Source: RGIG5579 sp045541915 (GTDB lineage: Bacteria > Bacillota > Clostridia > Oscillospirales > SIG627). From it: DNA of 64,000 nucleotides. Position 1 is the stretch's first letter. Each line of letters starts with the position of its first letter. The stretch lies in NCBI GenBank assembly GCA_045541915.1, contig JAZQJZ010000007.1:110190-174189 (forward strand), written 5' to 3'. The notes under the pieces were generated by a model, which worked only from the letters and a program-made list of their open reading frames with translations, did no database searches and was not told where the DNA came from. Below are positions 35,950 to 45,210 of this stretch, piece by piece. The position numbers and the translations under genes are program-made.

Positions 35950-36804
35950 TTACATATTCAGAAAGGCCTTCAAGGCAGAAAGCTTTTTTCTTGCTTCCTC
36001 TTGCCCCATTTCATAGGCCTGATAAAGCTTTTCCGGATCCTTTTCCGTGCGACTGACCGGAAGGGGTGAAGATGGGGCAAAAACAAAGGCCGACCCCTCC
36101 CTCTCCCGCCGGAATACCAGTTCCTTTTCTTCCCGGTATACCAGGTGCCGCCGTTCCATAGCCCGACATAAAAGAGGATCCTTTCGGTAACATAGCCGCA
36201 CCAGGGAAAGTGCGCTGCTTTTCGGCTTTACATAGTCCCTTGGCTGGGTGAGGATGACCACGTTTTTTTCCATCCCCTTTTCCTCCATAAATCCAAGGGG
36301 AATGGAGGCGGAAACCCCTCCATCCAGATACTCTTTTCCGTCCACCGTCACCTTTCGTGAGACCAGGGGCATGGAAGCGGAGGCCTGAAAGATCTTCATC
36401 ACTCTTTCCTTTTCCCCGGTACAGGAAAAATATTCTGCCCGGCCCGTTTCCACCCGGGTCAGGGCCGCGTAAAACTCCAGGGGGTTTTCATTGTATTCTT
36501 TCCAGTGGAAGGGATCCAACTCTTCCGGCAAGAGGCGATAACAAAAATCCGCCCCGTAAAGATCCCCGGTGGTGAGAAGAGAAAAAAGACTGCAATATCG
36601 CTTATCCCGGCAGTATTGGGTGTTGTAACGGACCACGCGTCCCTTTTGGCGGGACTTGAAATTGCACCCGAAGGCCGCACCGGCACTGACCCCCACGGCG
36701 GCATCAAATTCGATCCCTTCTTCCAAAAACACATCCAGAACTCCGGCGGTAAAAAGGCCGCGCATAGCACCGCCCTCCAATACCAGACCGCATTTTGCTT
36801 TCAT
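35950..36804 (-). CDS. Patatin-like phospholipase
   Basis: A 284-residue lipid acyl hydrolase of the patatin family. LEGGAMRGLFTAG gives the oxyanion-hole glycines, GVSAGAAFG the GxSxG nucleophile Ser, and YLDGGVSASIPL the catalytic Asp (DGG). No signal peptide or membrane helix, so it works in the cytoplasm, probably on phospholipids. ATG at 36804 behind GGGAG; fifteen upstream codons are dropped for lack of a ribosome site. Confidence 0.88.
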   Translation of the reverse strand: MKAKCGLVLEGGAMRGLFTAGVLDVFLEEGIEFDAAVGVSAGAAFGCNFKSRQKGRVVRYNTQYCRDKRYCSLFSLLTTGDLYGADFCYRLLPEELDPFHWKEYNENPLEFYAALTRVETGRAEYFSCTGEKERVMKIFQASASMPLVSRKVTVDGKEYLDGGVSASIPLGFMEEKGMEKNVVILTQPRDYVKPKSSALSLVRLCYRKDPLLCRAMERRHLVYREEKELVFRREREGSAFVFAPSSPLPVSRTEKDPEKLYQAYEMGQEEARKKLSALKAFLNM

Positions 36805-36895
36805 CTGCTTTTCTCTCCCTTTTTTATTCTCCTTACTATTATATCCCAAAATAAATTTTTTTCAAGATTGCTCCCATTTGGAAACAGGAAAGGTC

Positions 36896-36924
36896 TTGAC
36901 AAACTCAAATTCATCTGTTATAAT
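36896..36924 (+). promoter_or_regulatory. Promoter of tRNA-Glu
   Basis: TTGACA (36896-36901), 17-base spacer, TATAAT (36919-36924), a perfect consensus match, as is common for tRNA genes. Confidence 0.92.
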
Positions 36925-36938
36925 ACATCTTCGCAGAC

Positions 36939-37013
36939 GGCCCATTGGTCAAGCGGCTAAGACGCCACCCTCTCAAGGTGGAATCATGGGTTCGATTCCC
37001 GTATGGGTCACCA
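36939..37013 (+). tRNA. tRNA-Glu(CTC)
   Basis: Cloverleaf with acceptor stem GGCCCAT / ATGGGTC, anticodon stem CCACC/GGTGG enclosing loop CTCTCAA (anticodon CTC, glutamate), T-arm GGGTTCGATTCCC and encoded CCA end. 75 bases including CCA. Confidence 0.93.
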
Positions 37014-37017
37014 GAAG

Positions 37018-37056
37018 AAACACCTTTTGTTAGAAGACAAAAGGTGTTTTTTGTTA
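37018..37056 (+). terminator. Terminator of tRNA-Glu
   Basis: AAACACCTTTTGT / ACAAAAGGTGTTT stem with T6, directly after the tRNA. Confidence 0.88.
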
Positions 37057-37059
37057 CGA

Positions 37060-37088
37060 TTGAAAAGATCAATATCTTGTGATATAAT
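37060..37088 (+). promoter_or_regulatory. Promoter of the sugar isomerase gene
   Basis: TTGAAA (37060-37065), 17-base spacer, TATAAT (37083-37088), 66 bases before the ATG. Confidence 0.75.
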
Positions 37089-37154
37089 AGGGCAAAAGAG
37101 GGCGATCGCGGAAGGATGGCCGCCAAAATGCTCTGAAACGGAGGCTACTGCACA

Positions 37155-38111
37155 ATGAAACTTTCTATTCAGGATGTTGCCACACTGCAACGTTATGATA
37201 TGGACACTGCTTTTCGCATGATCCGGGAAGCAGGCTTTGAGGCCATTGACTTAAACCTCAATCAGCAATGGAACGAAAACGGAGAGAAAAGAAAATGCTG
37301 GGATCGGGATTCGATCCAATCGGGCCAGTCTGTAAAGCAAAACTGCATTTACGATGAAGATATGGACCTGATCTACCGTCAGTATGATCCGATTTTACAG
37401 TGCATCAAAAAGCACGGACTTTCCATCGCCCAGGCTCACGCTCCTTTTCACACCTACAGCTCCAAAAATCTTCCCTTTGCCGATTACGCCGCCCAAACCT
37501 ATGAAAAGGTTTTGAAGCTCTGTCAGTATGCCGGCTGTCCCCGGGTGGTAATCCATGGCTTTTCCAGAGGAGCAGATGATTACGGAATCACAAGCCAGGA
37601 CGTGTATCAAGCCAATATGAAAATGTACCAGGCCCTGATTCCCACGGCCCTTGAGACCGGAGTTATGATCTTATTAGAGAATCTATTTACCAATTGCAAC
37701 AACAGAAAATTTTCCGGCGTTTGCTCCGATCCGCACGAAGCGGTCTCTTATATTGATACCTTAAATCAAATCGCCGGAAAAGAAGTGTTCGGTCTTTGCT
37801 TTGACGTGGGACACTTAAATCTTGTGCGCTGTACCATACCGGAATATGTTGAAATTTTGGGATCGCGGATCCGGGCTCTTCACATTCACGACAATGACGG
37901 AGACCGTGACCTGCACCAGGCTCCCTTTACCGGCACCGTGCGTTGGAATGACTTTTGCACTTCCTTGAGAAGCATCGGTTACCGGGGTGATCTGAATTTG
38001 GAAACCTACAAACAGACCTCTCAAAAGCGCTGTCCCGATGAAATGGTCATGCCCTCTCTTCGATTCATGGCAGAGACTCTGGACCATTTCCGAAACGAGA
38101 TTTTAAAATAA
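37155..38111 (+). CDS. Sugar phosphate isomerase/epimerase
   Basis: A 318-residue xylose-isomerase-like TIM barrel protein. Metal-binding segments are visible: QAHAPFHT, LLENLF, CFDVGHLNL, LHIHDNDG and DLNLET, matching the His/Glu/Asp ligands of the AP-endonuclease-2/isomerase family. It interconverts ketoses or epimerises a sugar or inositol derivative; substrate unknown. ATG at 37155 with GGAGG upstream. A second member of this family is cut by the left window edge. Confidence 0.82.
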   Translation: MKLSIQDVATLQRYDMDTAFRMIREAGFEAIDLNLNQQWNENGEKRKCWDRDSIQSGQSVKQNCIYDEDMDLIYRQYDPILQCIKKHGLSIAQAHAPFHTYSSKNLPFADYAAQTYEKVLKLCQYAGCPRVVIHGFSRGADDYGITSQDVYQANMKMYQALIPTALETGVMILLENLFTNCNNRKFSGVCSDPHEAVSYIDTLNQIAGKEVFGLCFDVGHLNLVRCTIPEYVEILGSRIRALHIHDNDGDRDLHQAPFTGTVRWNDFCTSLRSIGYRGDLNLETYKQTSQKRCPDEMVMPSLRFMAETLDHFRNEILK

Positions 38112-38124
38112 AAAGCGCAGATCA

Positions 38125-38155
38125 AAAAACCTCCTGCTTTCGCAGGAGGTTTTTC
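38125..38155 (+). terminator. Terminator between isomerase and ribokinase genes
   Basis: AACCTCCTGC-TTTC-GCAGGAGGTT stem with T5. Confidence 0.85.
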
Positions 38156-38175
38156 ATGCGCAAAGATACGCTTTT

Positions 38176-39045
38176 TCATTCTTTTGATTCTTTCTTTTGC
38201 TCCAGGCTCTTTTTTTCCTCTTCGACTTCCTGTCTATAGGGGATCGCCGGCATCACATATTTTCTGCTCACGCTGATGCCGGAAGCCACCACCGCATATT
38301 GGCAAGCAAGGGGAAGCGCCATTCCCTCTGCCAGGCACACTGCCAAAACACCGTTGAAGGTATCTCCTGCGCCGGTGGTATCCACAGGCTTTTTGGAGGT
38401 TGCGGGGATGAGCGTGTCTTCGCCGATCCGGCAGCCCCGTTTTCCCAAGGTGGTAATGACCGTGCCAAAGCGCCCCGGCAAAATAGCCTTTTGCTCCTGT
38501 TCGTTTGGTGTTACAAGGTCAATGTTTTTTGCCAGATCATCGGAAATGGCACGAATGGGAGCCGGGTTTAAAATCACCCTCGTTCCATGCTTTTTGGCAA
38601 GGCTTGCCGCCCGTTCATTCACTTCCGCGGGAACCTCGTTTTGCAAAAGCAAAAGATCGCTTTCCGCAATGGCCTGTTCAAAGGATTCCACATCCTCCCG
38701 GGAAAGCTCGGCCCCAGGAGCGCCGGTCACCTGGTTTTCTCCCCGTCGGTCAGTCAAGATATAGGCAAAGGTGGTTCTCTCCCCTTTTTTTACGCAAAAG
38801 GAGCCCCGGATGCCCTCTCTTTTTGCAAGGTGCATACACTTCCGGGCGTCTTCATCCTCTCCCACAGCCGCCAGGAAAGAAACCTGGGCGCCCATTCGGG
38901 CGGCGGCCACAGCTTGATTGATTCCTTTTCCGCCAATCTCCTCAAAAACAGACTCTGCCACAACGGTTTCGCCCTTTTCGTGAAAGTGATCCACATCCAG
39001 AAAAACAGAGTTTCCGCAAATTCCAATGACCGCGATCTTTGCCAT
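38176..39045 (-). CDS. Ribokinase-like PfkB carbohydrate kinase
   Basis: A 289-residue sugar kinase. The N-terminal GGKGINQAVAAARMGA and the C-terminal DTTGAGDTFNGV (anion hole and catalytic Asp) are the PfkB signatures; the pattern is closest to ribokinase, which phosphorylates D-ribose. A charged Lys/Glu tail ends the protein. It follows the SIS gene by 12 bases, so they form an operon for a sugar or nucleoside salvage step. Confidence 0.85.
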   Translation of the reverse strand: MAKIAVIGICGNSVFLDVDHFHEKGETVVAESVFEEIGGKGINQAVAAARMGAQVSFLAAVGEDEDARKCMHLAKREGIRGSFCVKKGERTTFAYILTDRRGENQVTGAPGAELSREDVESFEQAIAESDLLLLQNEVPAEVNERAASLAKKHGTRVILNPAPIRAISDDLAKNIDLVTPNEQEQKAILPGRFGTVITTLGKRGCRIGEDTLIPATSKKPVDTTGAGDTFNGVLAVCLAEGMALPLACQYAVVASGISVSRKYVMPAIPYRQEVEEEKKSLEQKKESKE

Positions 39046-39057
39046 TTTTCTTCTCCT

Positions 39058-39777
39058 TTATAAATGCTTGATCCTGGGGAGATATTTTGCAATCAGCGCC
39101 TTGTTGTACTCAGCGCCGCCCTCCACATTGCCGCTCATATAAGCCGGCACATCGGCGCCCTCGTTTGCCGCCAAATGCGCTCCTTGCACCAAAACAGATT
39201 GCAAAATAAACGAGCTTGCCACCGTGGAAACACTTCCCATTTTCACTTCCGATCCGGGCATGGAGATCACCGCGTCCCCATGGGGAACGCAGTTGTCAAG
39301 ATAGACGTCGGAGCATTCATATAGCAAGGGAGAATCCTTTTTGTCTGCAAAATACGAGGAGGATACCACCGAAACCGTTTTGATTCCGGCTTTTCTTGCC
39401 GCCTGAGCCATTTCCACCGGAACTGCATTCTTTCCGGAAGTGGAAATGACAAAAAACAGATCCTTTTCGGTGATGCAATACCGCTGGAGAATGCTGGGAG
39501 CGATCCCCGACATTTTCTCCATCACACTGCTTTTGGCTGCGCCGTTATGTAGCATCAGATCCGTATCCAGCATAGCGCTTACATTGGCAAGGCCACCGGC
39601 CCGATAAAAGCAATCCAGTCCGATCAGGTGCGAGTGTCCGCAGCCAAACAGATAAATGATACCGTCTGATCGGATCACCTCTGCCACCATTTCGGCCACA
39701 GCAAGCATTTTTTCCTTCTGGGTATCCTTAATTTGCTTTAACACCTTCAAAATCTCTTCGTAATAGGTTTCGATCAT
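39058..39777 (-). CDS. SIS-domain sugar isomerase-like protein
   Basis: A 239-residue protein with one SIS domain (phosphosugar binding), recognisable from IYLFGCGHSHLIG, VISTSGKNAVP and VKMGSVSTVAS. The pattern matches the UPF0309-type SIS proteins. Such proteins isomerise or sense phosphosugars. ATG at 39777 is 7 bases after AAGGAG; an ATG six bases upstream is too near that site. First gene of an operon with the ribokinase. Confidence 0.8.
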   Translation of the reverse strand: MIETYYEEILKVLKQIKDTQKEKMLAVAEMVAEVIRSDGIIYLFGCGHSHLIGLDCFYRAGGLANVSAMLDTDLMLHNGAAKSSVMEKMSGIAPSILQRYCITEKDLFFVISTSGKNAVPVEMAQAARKAGIKTVSVVSSSYFADKKDSPLLYECSDVYLDNCVPHGDAVISMPGSEVKMGSVSTVASSFILQSVLVQGAHLAANEGADVPAYMSGNVEGGAEYNKALIAKYLPRIKHL

Positions 39778-39911
39778 TCTCATACTCCTTTTTTCCGCCT
39801 TGTTTCCAAAGGCAAATCAAAATCGGTTTTGATCATCATAACACATTCCCTCCGAGAAGTCCAGGTGCGATTCCGCTGTCCCCTCTTTAGGAAAAACCCT
39901 TTTATACTTTT

Positions 39912-39940
39912 ATTAAACCACAAGGCTCCTTTCTTTTCAA
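39912..39940 (-). promoter_or_regulatory. Possible promoter of the SIS-ribokinase operon
   Basis: Minus-strand TTGAAA (39935-39940), 17-base spacer, TTTAAT (39912-39917). Moderate match in the divergent spacer before the SIS gene. Confidence 0.45.
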
Positions 39941-40023
39941 CTGACAAAACAAAGAAAAAACAAAATGGAAACCAATTGGAAAATCCATTTTTCATCCAAA
40001 ATAAATCCAAAAAGGAAACTGGC

Positions 40024-41352
40024 ATGAACATTCAATTATCCGATCACTTCACTTACAAAACATTATTACGCTTCACACTCCCCTCCATTGCCATGATGAT
40101 CTTCACCTCCATCTACGGTGTGGTGGACGGCTTTTTCGTATCCAATTTTGTGGGGAAAACACCCTTTGCCGCCGTCAATTTCATTATGCCCTTTCTGATG
40201 ATCCTGGGGTCCTTTGGCTTTATGTTCGGAACCGGCGGCTGCGCCCTGGTTTCCAAGACCATGGGGGAAGGAGATCAAAGGAAGGCAAACAAGCTGTTTT
40301 CCATGGTCACCTATATTTCTCTGGGTGTGGGCATTGCCATTGCCATTCTGGGCATCCTTTTCATTCGCCCCATCGCCATCTTTTTGGGCGCCGAAGGGGA
40401 AATGCTGGAGGGCTGTGTCCTTTACGGAAGGATCATTTTGGCCGCCCTTCCCTTCTTTATGCTGCAAATGCAGTTTCAAAGCTTTTTCGTGGCGGCGGAA
40501 AAGCCGCAATTGGGATTGATCGCAACGGTGGCAGCAGGAGTGGCCAATATGGTACTGGATGCCCTTTTCATCGCTGTTTTTCGCTGGGGAATCCCGGGCG
40601 CGGCACTGGCCACTGCCATCAGTCAGCTGGTGGGCGGTGTTTTCCCTCTCGTGTATTTTTCCTGTCCCAATACCAGTCTTTTGAGGCTGCAGAGCGCCTC
40701 TTTTGACGCAAAAGCCTTCGTAAAGATCTGTACCAACGGTTCTTCGGAATTGATGAGCAATGTTTCCATGTCCCTTGTGGGAATGCTTTACAATGTGCAG
40801 CTGATGAAATACGCCGGGGAAAACGGAGTCGCCGCCTACGGAGTTCTTATGTACGTAAGTATGATCTTCATTGGTACCTTCATCGGATATTCCATCGGAA
40901 CCGCCCCGGTGATCAGTTATCACTTCGGCGCGGAAAACCACAAGGAAATGAGAAGCCTTTTGAAAAAAAGTCTTGTGATCATCGCCACCTTTTCCCTGGG
41001 AATGCTCCTTTTGGGCGAAGCGCTCGCGCTCCCCTTGACCAAGCTGTTTGTGGGGTACGATCCCGCCCTTTTTGACCTGACCTTAAGAGGCTTTGCTATT
41101 TTTTCCTTTTCCTTTTTGTTTGCCGGTGTGGCCATTTTCGGATCCGGTTTTTTCACTGCGCTGAACAACGGTCTGGTCTCCGCGCTCATCTCCTTTCTGC
41201 GCACTCTGGTTTTCCAGGTGGCATCCATTCTGATTCTGCCTTTTTTTTGGCAAACAGACGGAATCTGGTTCTCCATTGTGGTGGCGGAGGCAATGGCGCT
41301 GATCGTTACCTTTCTTTTCCTTGTGAAAATGAGAAAGGAATATCATTACTGA
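40024..41352 (+). CDS. MATE-family multidrug/metabolite efflux transporter
   Basis: A 442-residue integral membrane protein with about twelve hydrophobic helices in two halves. The N-terminal SIYGVVDGFFVSNFVG and FGTGGCALVSKTMGEGD segments are typical of MATE transporters, which use Na+ or H+ gradients to export drugs or metabolites. The ATG at 40024 follows AAAGGAAA; the in-frame stretch upstream is spacer sequence. No linked regulator on the same strand; a LysR gene converges on it. Confidence 0.88.
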   Translation: MNIQLSDHFTYKTLLRFTLPSIAMMIFTSIYGVVDGFFVSNFVGKTPFAAVNFIMPFLMILGSFGFMFGTGGCALVSKTMGEGDQRKANKLFSMVTYISLGVGIAIAILGILFIRPIAIFLGAEGEMLEGCVLYGRIILAALPFFMLQMQFQSFFVAAEKPQLGLIATVAAGVANMVLDALFIAVFRWGIPGAALATAISQLVGGVFPLVYFSCPNTSLLRLQSASFDAKAFVKICTNGSSELMSNVSMSLVGMLYNVQLMKYAGENGVAAYGVLMYVSMIFIGTFIGYSIGTAPVISYHFGAENHKEMRSLLKKSLVIIATFSLGMLLLGEALALPLTKLFVGYDPALFDLTLRGFAIFSFSFLFAGVAIFGSGFFTALNNGLVSALISFLRTLVFQVASILILPFFWQTDGIWFSIVVAEAMALIVTFLFLVKMRKEYHY

Positions 41353-41359
41353 AAAAGAA

Positions 41360-41391
41360 AAACGGAGACCGACCGGTCTCCGTTTTTTACA
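41360..41391 (+). terminator. Terminator between MATE and LysR genes
   Basis: AACGGAGACC-GA-CCGGTCTCCGTT stem with T6; it reaches the LysR stop codon. Confidence 0.85.
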
Positions 41392-42268
41392 GATCGTAGT
41401 ACTGCTTGACAAAACTTAAAAAGGACAAATCCTCCGGGGTCATTTCCCGGTTCTTTTTATAATAAAGCCGATAGGACCATCGGCAAGAGGGGGCATTGAA
41501 GGGGACAAAGACAAATTCCCGAGAAATGTGATTTTGAGAACGAGTACTTGTCAAGACCACTCCCACATTCCGGGAAACCAAGGATTGGCAGGTCACTTGG
41601 TGGTGAATGAAAAAAACGGGGGCCTTGATTCCTTTCTCTTTAAAAAATTGTAAAAGGCGATCTTGAATGTTAACATTGGCGCGGCTCAAGATGATCCTTT
41701 CCTTCAAAAGCTCCTCCGGCTCCACCATGCTTTTTTGAGCAAAAGGATGGTCTTTGGATACCATCAAAGCCGGGGAATCCTCAAACAAATAGATGCTTTC
41801 GGTCAACGCAATGTAATCATCGGGAAGCTCCCCTTCCGCCGCCAAAAGAAAGGAGGATTTCCGGTACAAACCGGAGGGATGATCGTATTTGAGATTGACG
41901 GTCATAGTGGAAAAGGGAATTTGAGGATACGCTTCGGAATAGGAGGTGATCAGATCCACAAAAAGATTGGGTGCAGTGGTGCCTACTGCAAGCTGATTGG
42001 CTCCGTTTGCAAGGCTTTCCTCCAGCTCTGTTTTGGCTTCCAGGAGAGTGAGCAGCATGGAATTGACATATCCCAAAAAGATCTCTCCCTGCCGATTCAA
42101 TTCCAGACCATTGCCTCGGCGAATAAAAAGCGGCATTCCCAATTCCTTTTCCAGTCCCGTAAGGGAGGTGGAAATGGCCGGGGGCGTCACATACATCATT
42201 TCCGCCGCAAGACTCACCTTTCCGGTTTCCGCAACCGCTTTAAAATATTTTAACTGATTGATTTCCAT
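41387..42268 (-). CDS. LysR-family transcriptional regulator
   Basis: A 293-residue protein with the N-terminal LysR winged HTH (NQLKYFKAVAETGKVSLAAE to AISTSLTGLEKELG) and a periplasmic-binding-like effector domain. It faces the GH28 gene across a 171-base AT-rich divergent spacer that contains repeated AATTTTAA-type sequence and CCGA/TCGG half-sites, so it probably regulates that gene and itself. Confidence 0.88.
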   Translation of the reverse strand: MEINQLKYFKAVAETGKVSLAAEMMYVTPPAISTSLTGLEKELGMPLFIRRGNGLELNRQGEIFLGYVNSMLLTLLEAKTELEESLANGANQLAVGTTAPNLFVDLITSYSEAYPQIPFSTMTVNLKYDHPSGLYRKSSFLLAAEGELPDDYIALTESIYLFEDSPALMVSKDHPFAQKSMVEPEELLKERIILSRANVNIQDRLLQFFKEKGIKAPVFFIHHQVTCQSLVSRNVGVVLTSTRSQNHISREFVFVPFNAPSCRWSYRLYYKKNREMTPEDLSFLSFVKQYYDL

Positions 42269-42439
42269 CTCGTCTCTCCCTCGTGTTTGCTGGTTTCAGC
42301 CTATCACACCAAACCCCGCTTGTCAATTTTTTACCGAATTTTAACCAAATTTTAATCGGCATAAAAAAAGATTAACTTTACTTTTTTTCACCGGGAAGTA
42401 AAATGGTCTTGAAGAAAAGATTTCCATAAGGAGGAAAAA

Positions 42440-43798
42440 ATGAAAGATTTCAACATATGCGATTTCGGAGCAAGATTTTGTGACTCTCTGCAGACAAAGC
42501 CCATTCAGGATGCCATTGACGCTTGCTTTTTGGCCGGCGGCGGCAGGGTGGTCATTCCCGGCGGCATTTATCTGACCGGTGGGTTGCGTCTCCGTTCCAA
42601 CGTTACCCTTTATCTGGAGACCGGTGCCATTTTAAAGGGAAGTCGGAATCCGGAGGACTATTTCGACTGGATGAAAGACCCCTTGGAGCCGGTGGAAATG
42701 GAAGAGATCGTCAAAGACGATCCGAAGAAAGGCCGCAGTGCCGTCTGTACCAGTGACTGGTGCAATGGCTTGATCCGCGCCATCGACGCGAAAAACATCG
42801 CCGTGATCGGTGAAAAGGGGTCCTATATTGACGGAAACAACTGCGCCAATATGCCCAACGGAGAAGACGGTTACCGGGGTCCGCACGGCATAAGCATCTG
42901 GAGATGTGAGAATATCCATCTGGAGGGCTATACCTTCGTCAATTCCTCCAACTGGTGTCACGCCATATTCCAAAGTCAGAACATCACCGTGAACAATATT
43001 TCCGTTCACGGCGGTCACGACGGAGTGGATATCAGAACCTGTGACAATGTTCTCATTGAACACTGCAAATTCAATACCGGAGACGACTGCGTGGCCGGAT
43101 TTGACAACCACGATGTGGTGATACGAGACTGCATTCTCAACTCTGCCTGTCAGTCCCTTCGTCTGGGAGGAAACAATATCCTTGTTGAAAACTGCAATTC
43201 TAAAGAGAGAAACTTCGGCTTCCGCAAGCATCTTTCCGATGAAGAAAAGATCCGGGGCGAATTAACAGGGGACCACTGCAGAAAAGAGACCATCGTTCCC
43301 TTCTCCTATTACTGCGATCACAGAGCCACCCTTCGAAAGCCCGCGGAAAACATTGTGATCCGCAACTGTCATTTTGCCCAGGCAAGAGAATTGATCCGTC
43401 TGGAGTTTGACGGTCTGCACAGATGGTGCTGCAATCGCTCCTTGCGAAGCATCACCTTTGAAAACTGCTCTGTGGGGGATATCATCCGCGCGGGTATGAT
43501 GTGGGGCGATGAAAAAGAAAAGGTCACCTGTATTTTCCGCAACGTGAAAATCTCCTGCCGGAAGGGCCACGAAAAGGAGCCTTTATTTGTAGCCGGAAAC
43601 TTTGAAAAGATCGTATTTGAGGACTGCACGATAGAGGGGTATGAAAACCCCCACATTCTGGCCGCTACCGACGATGTGGTGGAGGTGATCCGTTCCACAC
43701 CCATTCAGGTGAAAAAAGCCTCCCGTGATCAGTGCCTGGATATCCACCCATGGGGCATCGTGCCAGAGGACCGGGCCGCCGGCAGAACCTTTTGCTGA
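42440..43798 (+). CDS. Glycoside hydrolase family 28-like (polygalacturonase-type) enzyme
   Basis: A 452-residue parallel beta-helix protein. The start DFNICDFGAR and GGGRVVIPGGIYLTGGL fit the pectin-lyase/GH28 superfamily, and FNTGDDCVAG (about residue 211-220) carries the catalytic Asp pair of polygalacturonases. No signal peptide, so it likely trims imported galacturonide or related oligosaccharides. ATG behind AAGGAGG. Probable target of the divergent LysR regulator. Confidence 0.83.
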   Translation: MKDFNICDFGARFCDSLQTKPIQDAIDACFLAGGGRVVIPGGIYLTGGLRLRSNVTLYLETGAILKGSRNPEDYFDWMKDPLEPVEMEEIVKDDPKKGRSAVCTSDWCNGLIRAIDAKNIAVIGEKGSYIDGNNCANMPNGEDGYRGPHGISIWRCENIHLEGYTFVNSSNWCHAIFQSQNITVNNISVHGGHDGVDIRTCDNVLIEHCKFNTGDDCVAGFDNHDVVIRDCILNSACQSLRLGGNNILVENCNSKERNFGFRKHLSDEEKIRGELTGDHCRKETIVPFSYYCDHRATLRKPAENIVIRNCHFAQARELIRLEFDGLHRWCCNRSLRSITFENCSVGDIIRAGMMWGDEKEKVTCIFRNVKISCRKGHEKEPLFVAGNFEKIVFEDCTIEGYENPHILAATDDVVEVIRSTPIQVKKASRDQCLDIHPWGIVPEDRAAGRTFC

Positions 43799-43826
43799 AA
43801 CAAAAAGCATCATTTGATGTTCAATC

Positions 43827-43858
43827 AATACCCCCCGCAAAACGGGGGGTATTTCATT
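43827..43858 (+). terminator. Terminator after the GH28 gene
   Basis: Perfect AATACCCCCCG-CAAAA-CGGGGGGTATT stem (43827-43853). Confidence 0.85.
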
Positions 43859-43912
43859 TTTTCGATACCCGAATGAGATTTTATTGTAAATTCTATTACA
43901 GTCTGCCGCAAG

Positions 43913-44113
43913 GCGGGAGGCTGATAGCCTCCCCTACGAAATTGCGGAAATCCCAAAGTTACGCCAGAAACCTGTTTTTTTGCATCGCCCGGTTTTCTCA
44001 CCTAAAATCCCAGCTTCATCAAACCATGTAGGGGCCCACGTCCCCGACAGCCCGCAAAATCAGTACAATCTCCGGGTTCATCAAACCATGTAGGGGAGGC
44101 AAATTGCCTCCCG
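43913..44113. repeat. Second block of dispersed palindromic repeats
   Basis: Same family as 17145-17606: GGGAGGCT-GAT-AGCCTCCC hairpin (43913-43937), TGTAGGGGCCCACG... (44028-44055) and TGTAGGGGAGGC...GCCTCCCG (44089-44113). The stretch 43987-44007 is the reverse complement of 17433-17453. No gene is seen in 43859-44254. Confidence 0.82.
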
Positions 44114-44254
44114 CGAAGGTTTTGCACTGGGGAAGGCAACTCTTTTTCCATTTTCTCTTTCTTCTCCCCGGTTAACCTTTTTTTGAACCACGCACCTGAC
44201 GCGTGGTTTTCCTTTTGCAAACAAAAAAACAGCCCCTTTGCAGGGACTGTCTTT

Positions 44255-45172
44255 TCATTTTTCCGCTTCCGGAGGTGCATAGCAAAAGGAGGCAATGCTT
44301 CCGGAGGTAATAAAATACCGGTTTTCTTTTTCCCCGGGAGAAAGGGGGAAGGTATCAATGAGAACCAATTTTACCTTCATTTTTTGAGGAATGATGTTTT
44401 TTATGTAAACGGCACAGCCGTCTCCCACCTTTACATCTCCGCGCCATTCCGCAAGTCCGGCAAGATTGGGCGAAAGTTCAATGAAAATTCCATAGCTTTC
44501 AATGCTCCGTATGACTCCCACCACCGTCTGCCCCACCTCAAACCGGGAGGCGTTTTCCATCCAGGTGCCCAAAAGCTCCTTGTGGGTCAGGCTGATCCGT
44601 CCCCGGTTTCCCAGGCGAATTTCATCCCTGGCCTTGACAGCACAGAAAATATGCTGACCGATATGGAAACGGTCCGAAGGATGTGAGATGCGAGAGACGG
44701 AAATGCAGTCAATGGAAAGCAGCGATATGATTCCGCAGCCAATATCGCAAAAAGCACCGAAGGGTTCAAAATGCGTCACCCTGGCCGGCAAAACATCGCC
44801 CTTTTCTTTTCTGTCCAGATATTCGGTCAAGCATCGCTCCTGGGCCTTTTTTCGGGAAAGATACACCACCGGCTCGCCAAAATACTCTTCGATCCGATCC
44901 ACCAGAAAAACACAGGGCTTTCCCACGCGAGTGATCACAGCAATGTCTCGAACCGGCTCCTCTTCTTCTGTCACGGCGACCTCTTCTCTGGGGAGAATGG
45001 CTTTGATGCCACCCAGATCAAACACCAGAGAAAGATCCCGATCGCAAAGGGTGCTTTTGGCTTCCAGAATGGTTTTCTCCTCCATGGCCTTCTCCAGATT
45101 CGCCAGGGAAGAAAGGGCTTTTTTGTTTTCCGGGGTCAGGTATAACGCTCCCTCGGGGAAAAATTCATTCAT
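44255..45172 (-). CDS. S1 RNA-binding domain protein (RpsA-like)
   Basis: A 305-residue protein with two S1/OB-fold units: DVLPARVTHFEPFGAFCDIG (~residue 130) and QTVVGVIRSIESYGIFIELS (~residue 215), the second followed by NLAGLAEW. An N-terminal ~120 residues resemble the front part of Firmicute ribosomal S1-like proteins. It should bind RNA and may assist translation or RNA stability. ATG at 45172 behind GGAGGAG. It is 38 bases after the small gene 45211-45402 and is likely co-transcribed with it. Confidence 0.8.
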   Translation of the reverse strand: MNEFFPEGALYLTPENKKALSSLANLEKAMEEKTILEAKSTLCDRDLSLVFDLGGIKAILPREEVAVTEEEEPVRDIAVITRVGKPCVFLVDRIEEYFGEPVVYLSRKKAQERCLTEYLDRKEKGDVLPARVTHFEPFGAFCDIGCGIISLLSIDCISVSRISHPSDRFHIGQHIFCAVKARDEIRLGNRGRISLTHKELLGTWMENASRFEVGQTVVGVIRSIESYGIFIELSPNLAGLAEWRGDVKVGDGCAVYIKNIIPQKMKVKLVLIDTFPLSPGEKENRYFITSGSIASFCYAPPEAEK

Positions 45173-45210
45173 GCTTCTCCTCCAGTTTTTCACTTTGTTT
45201 TTTGTTCATT

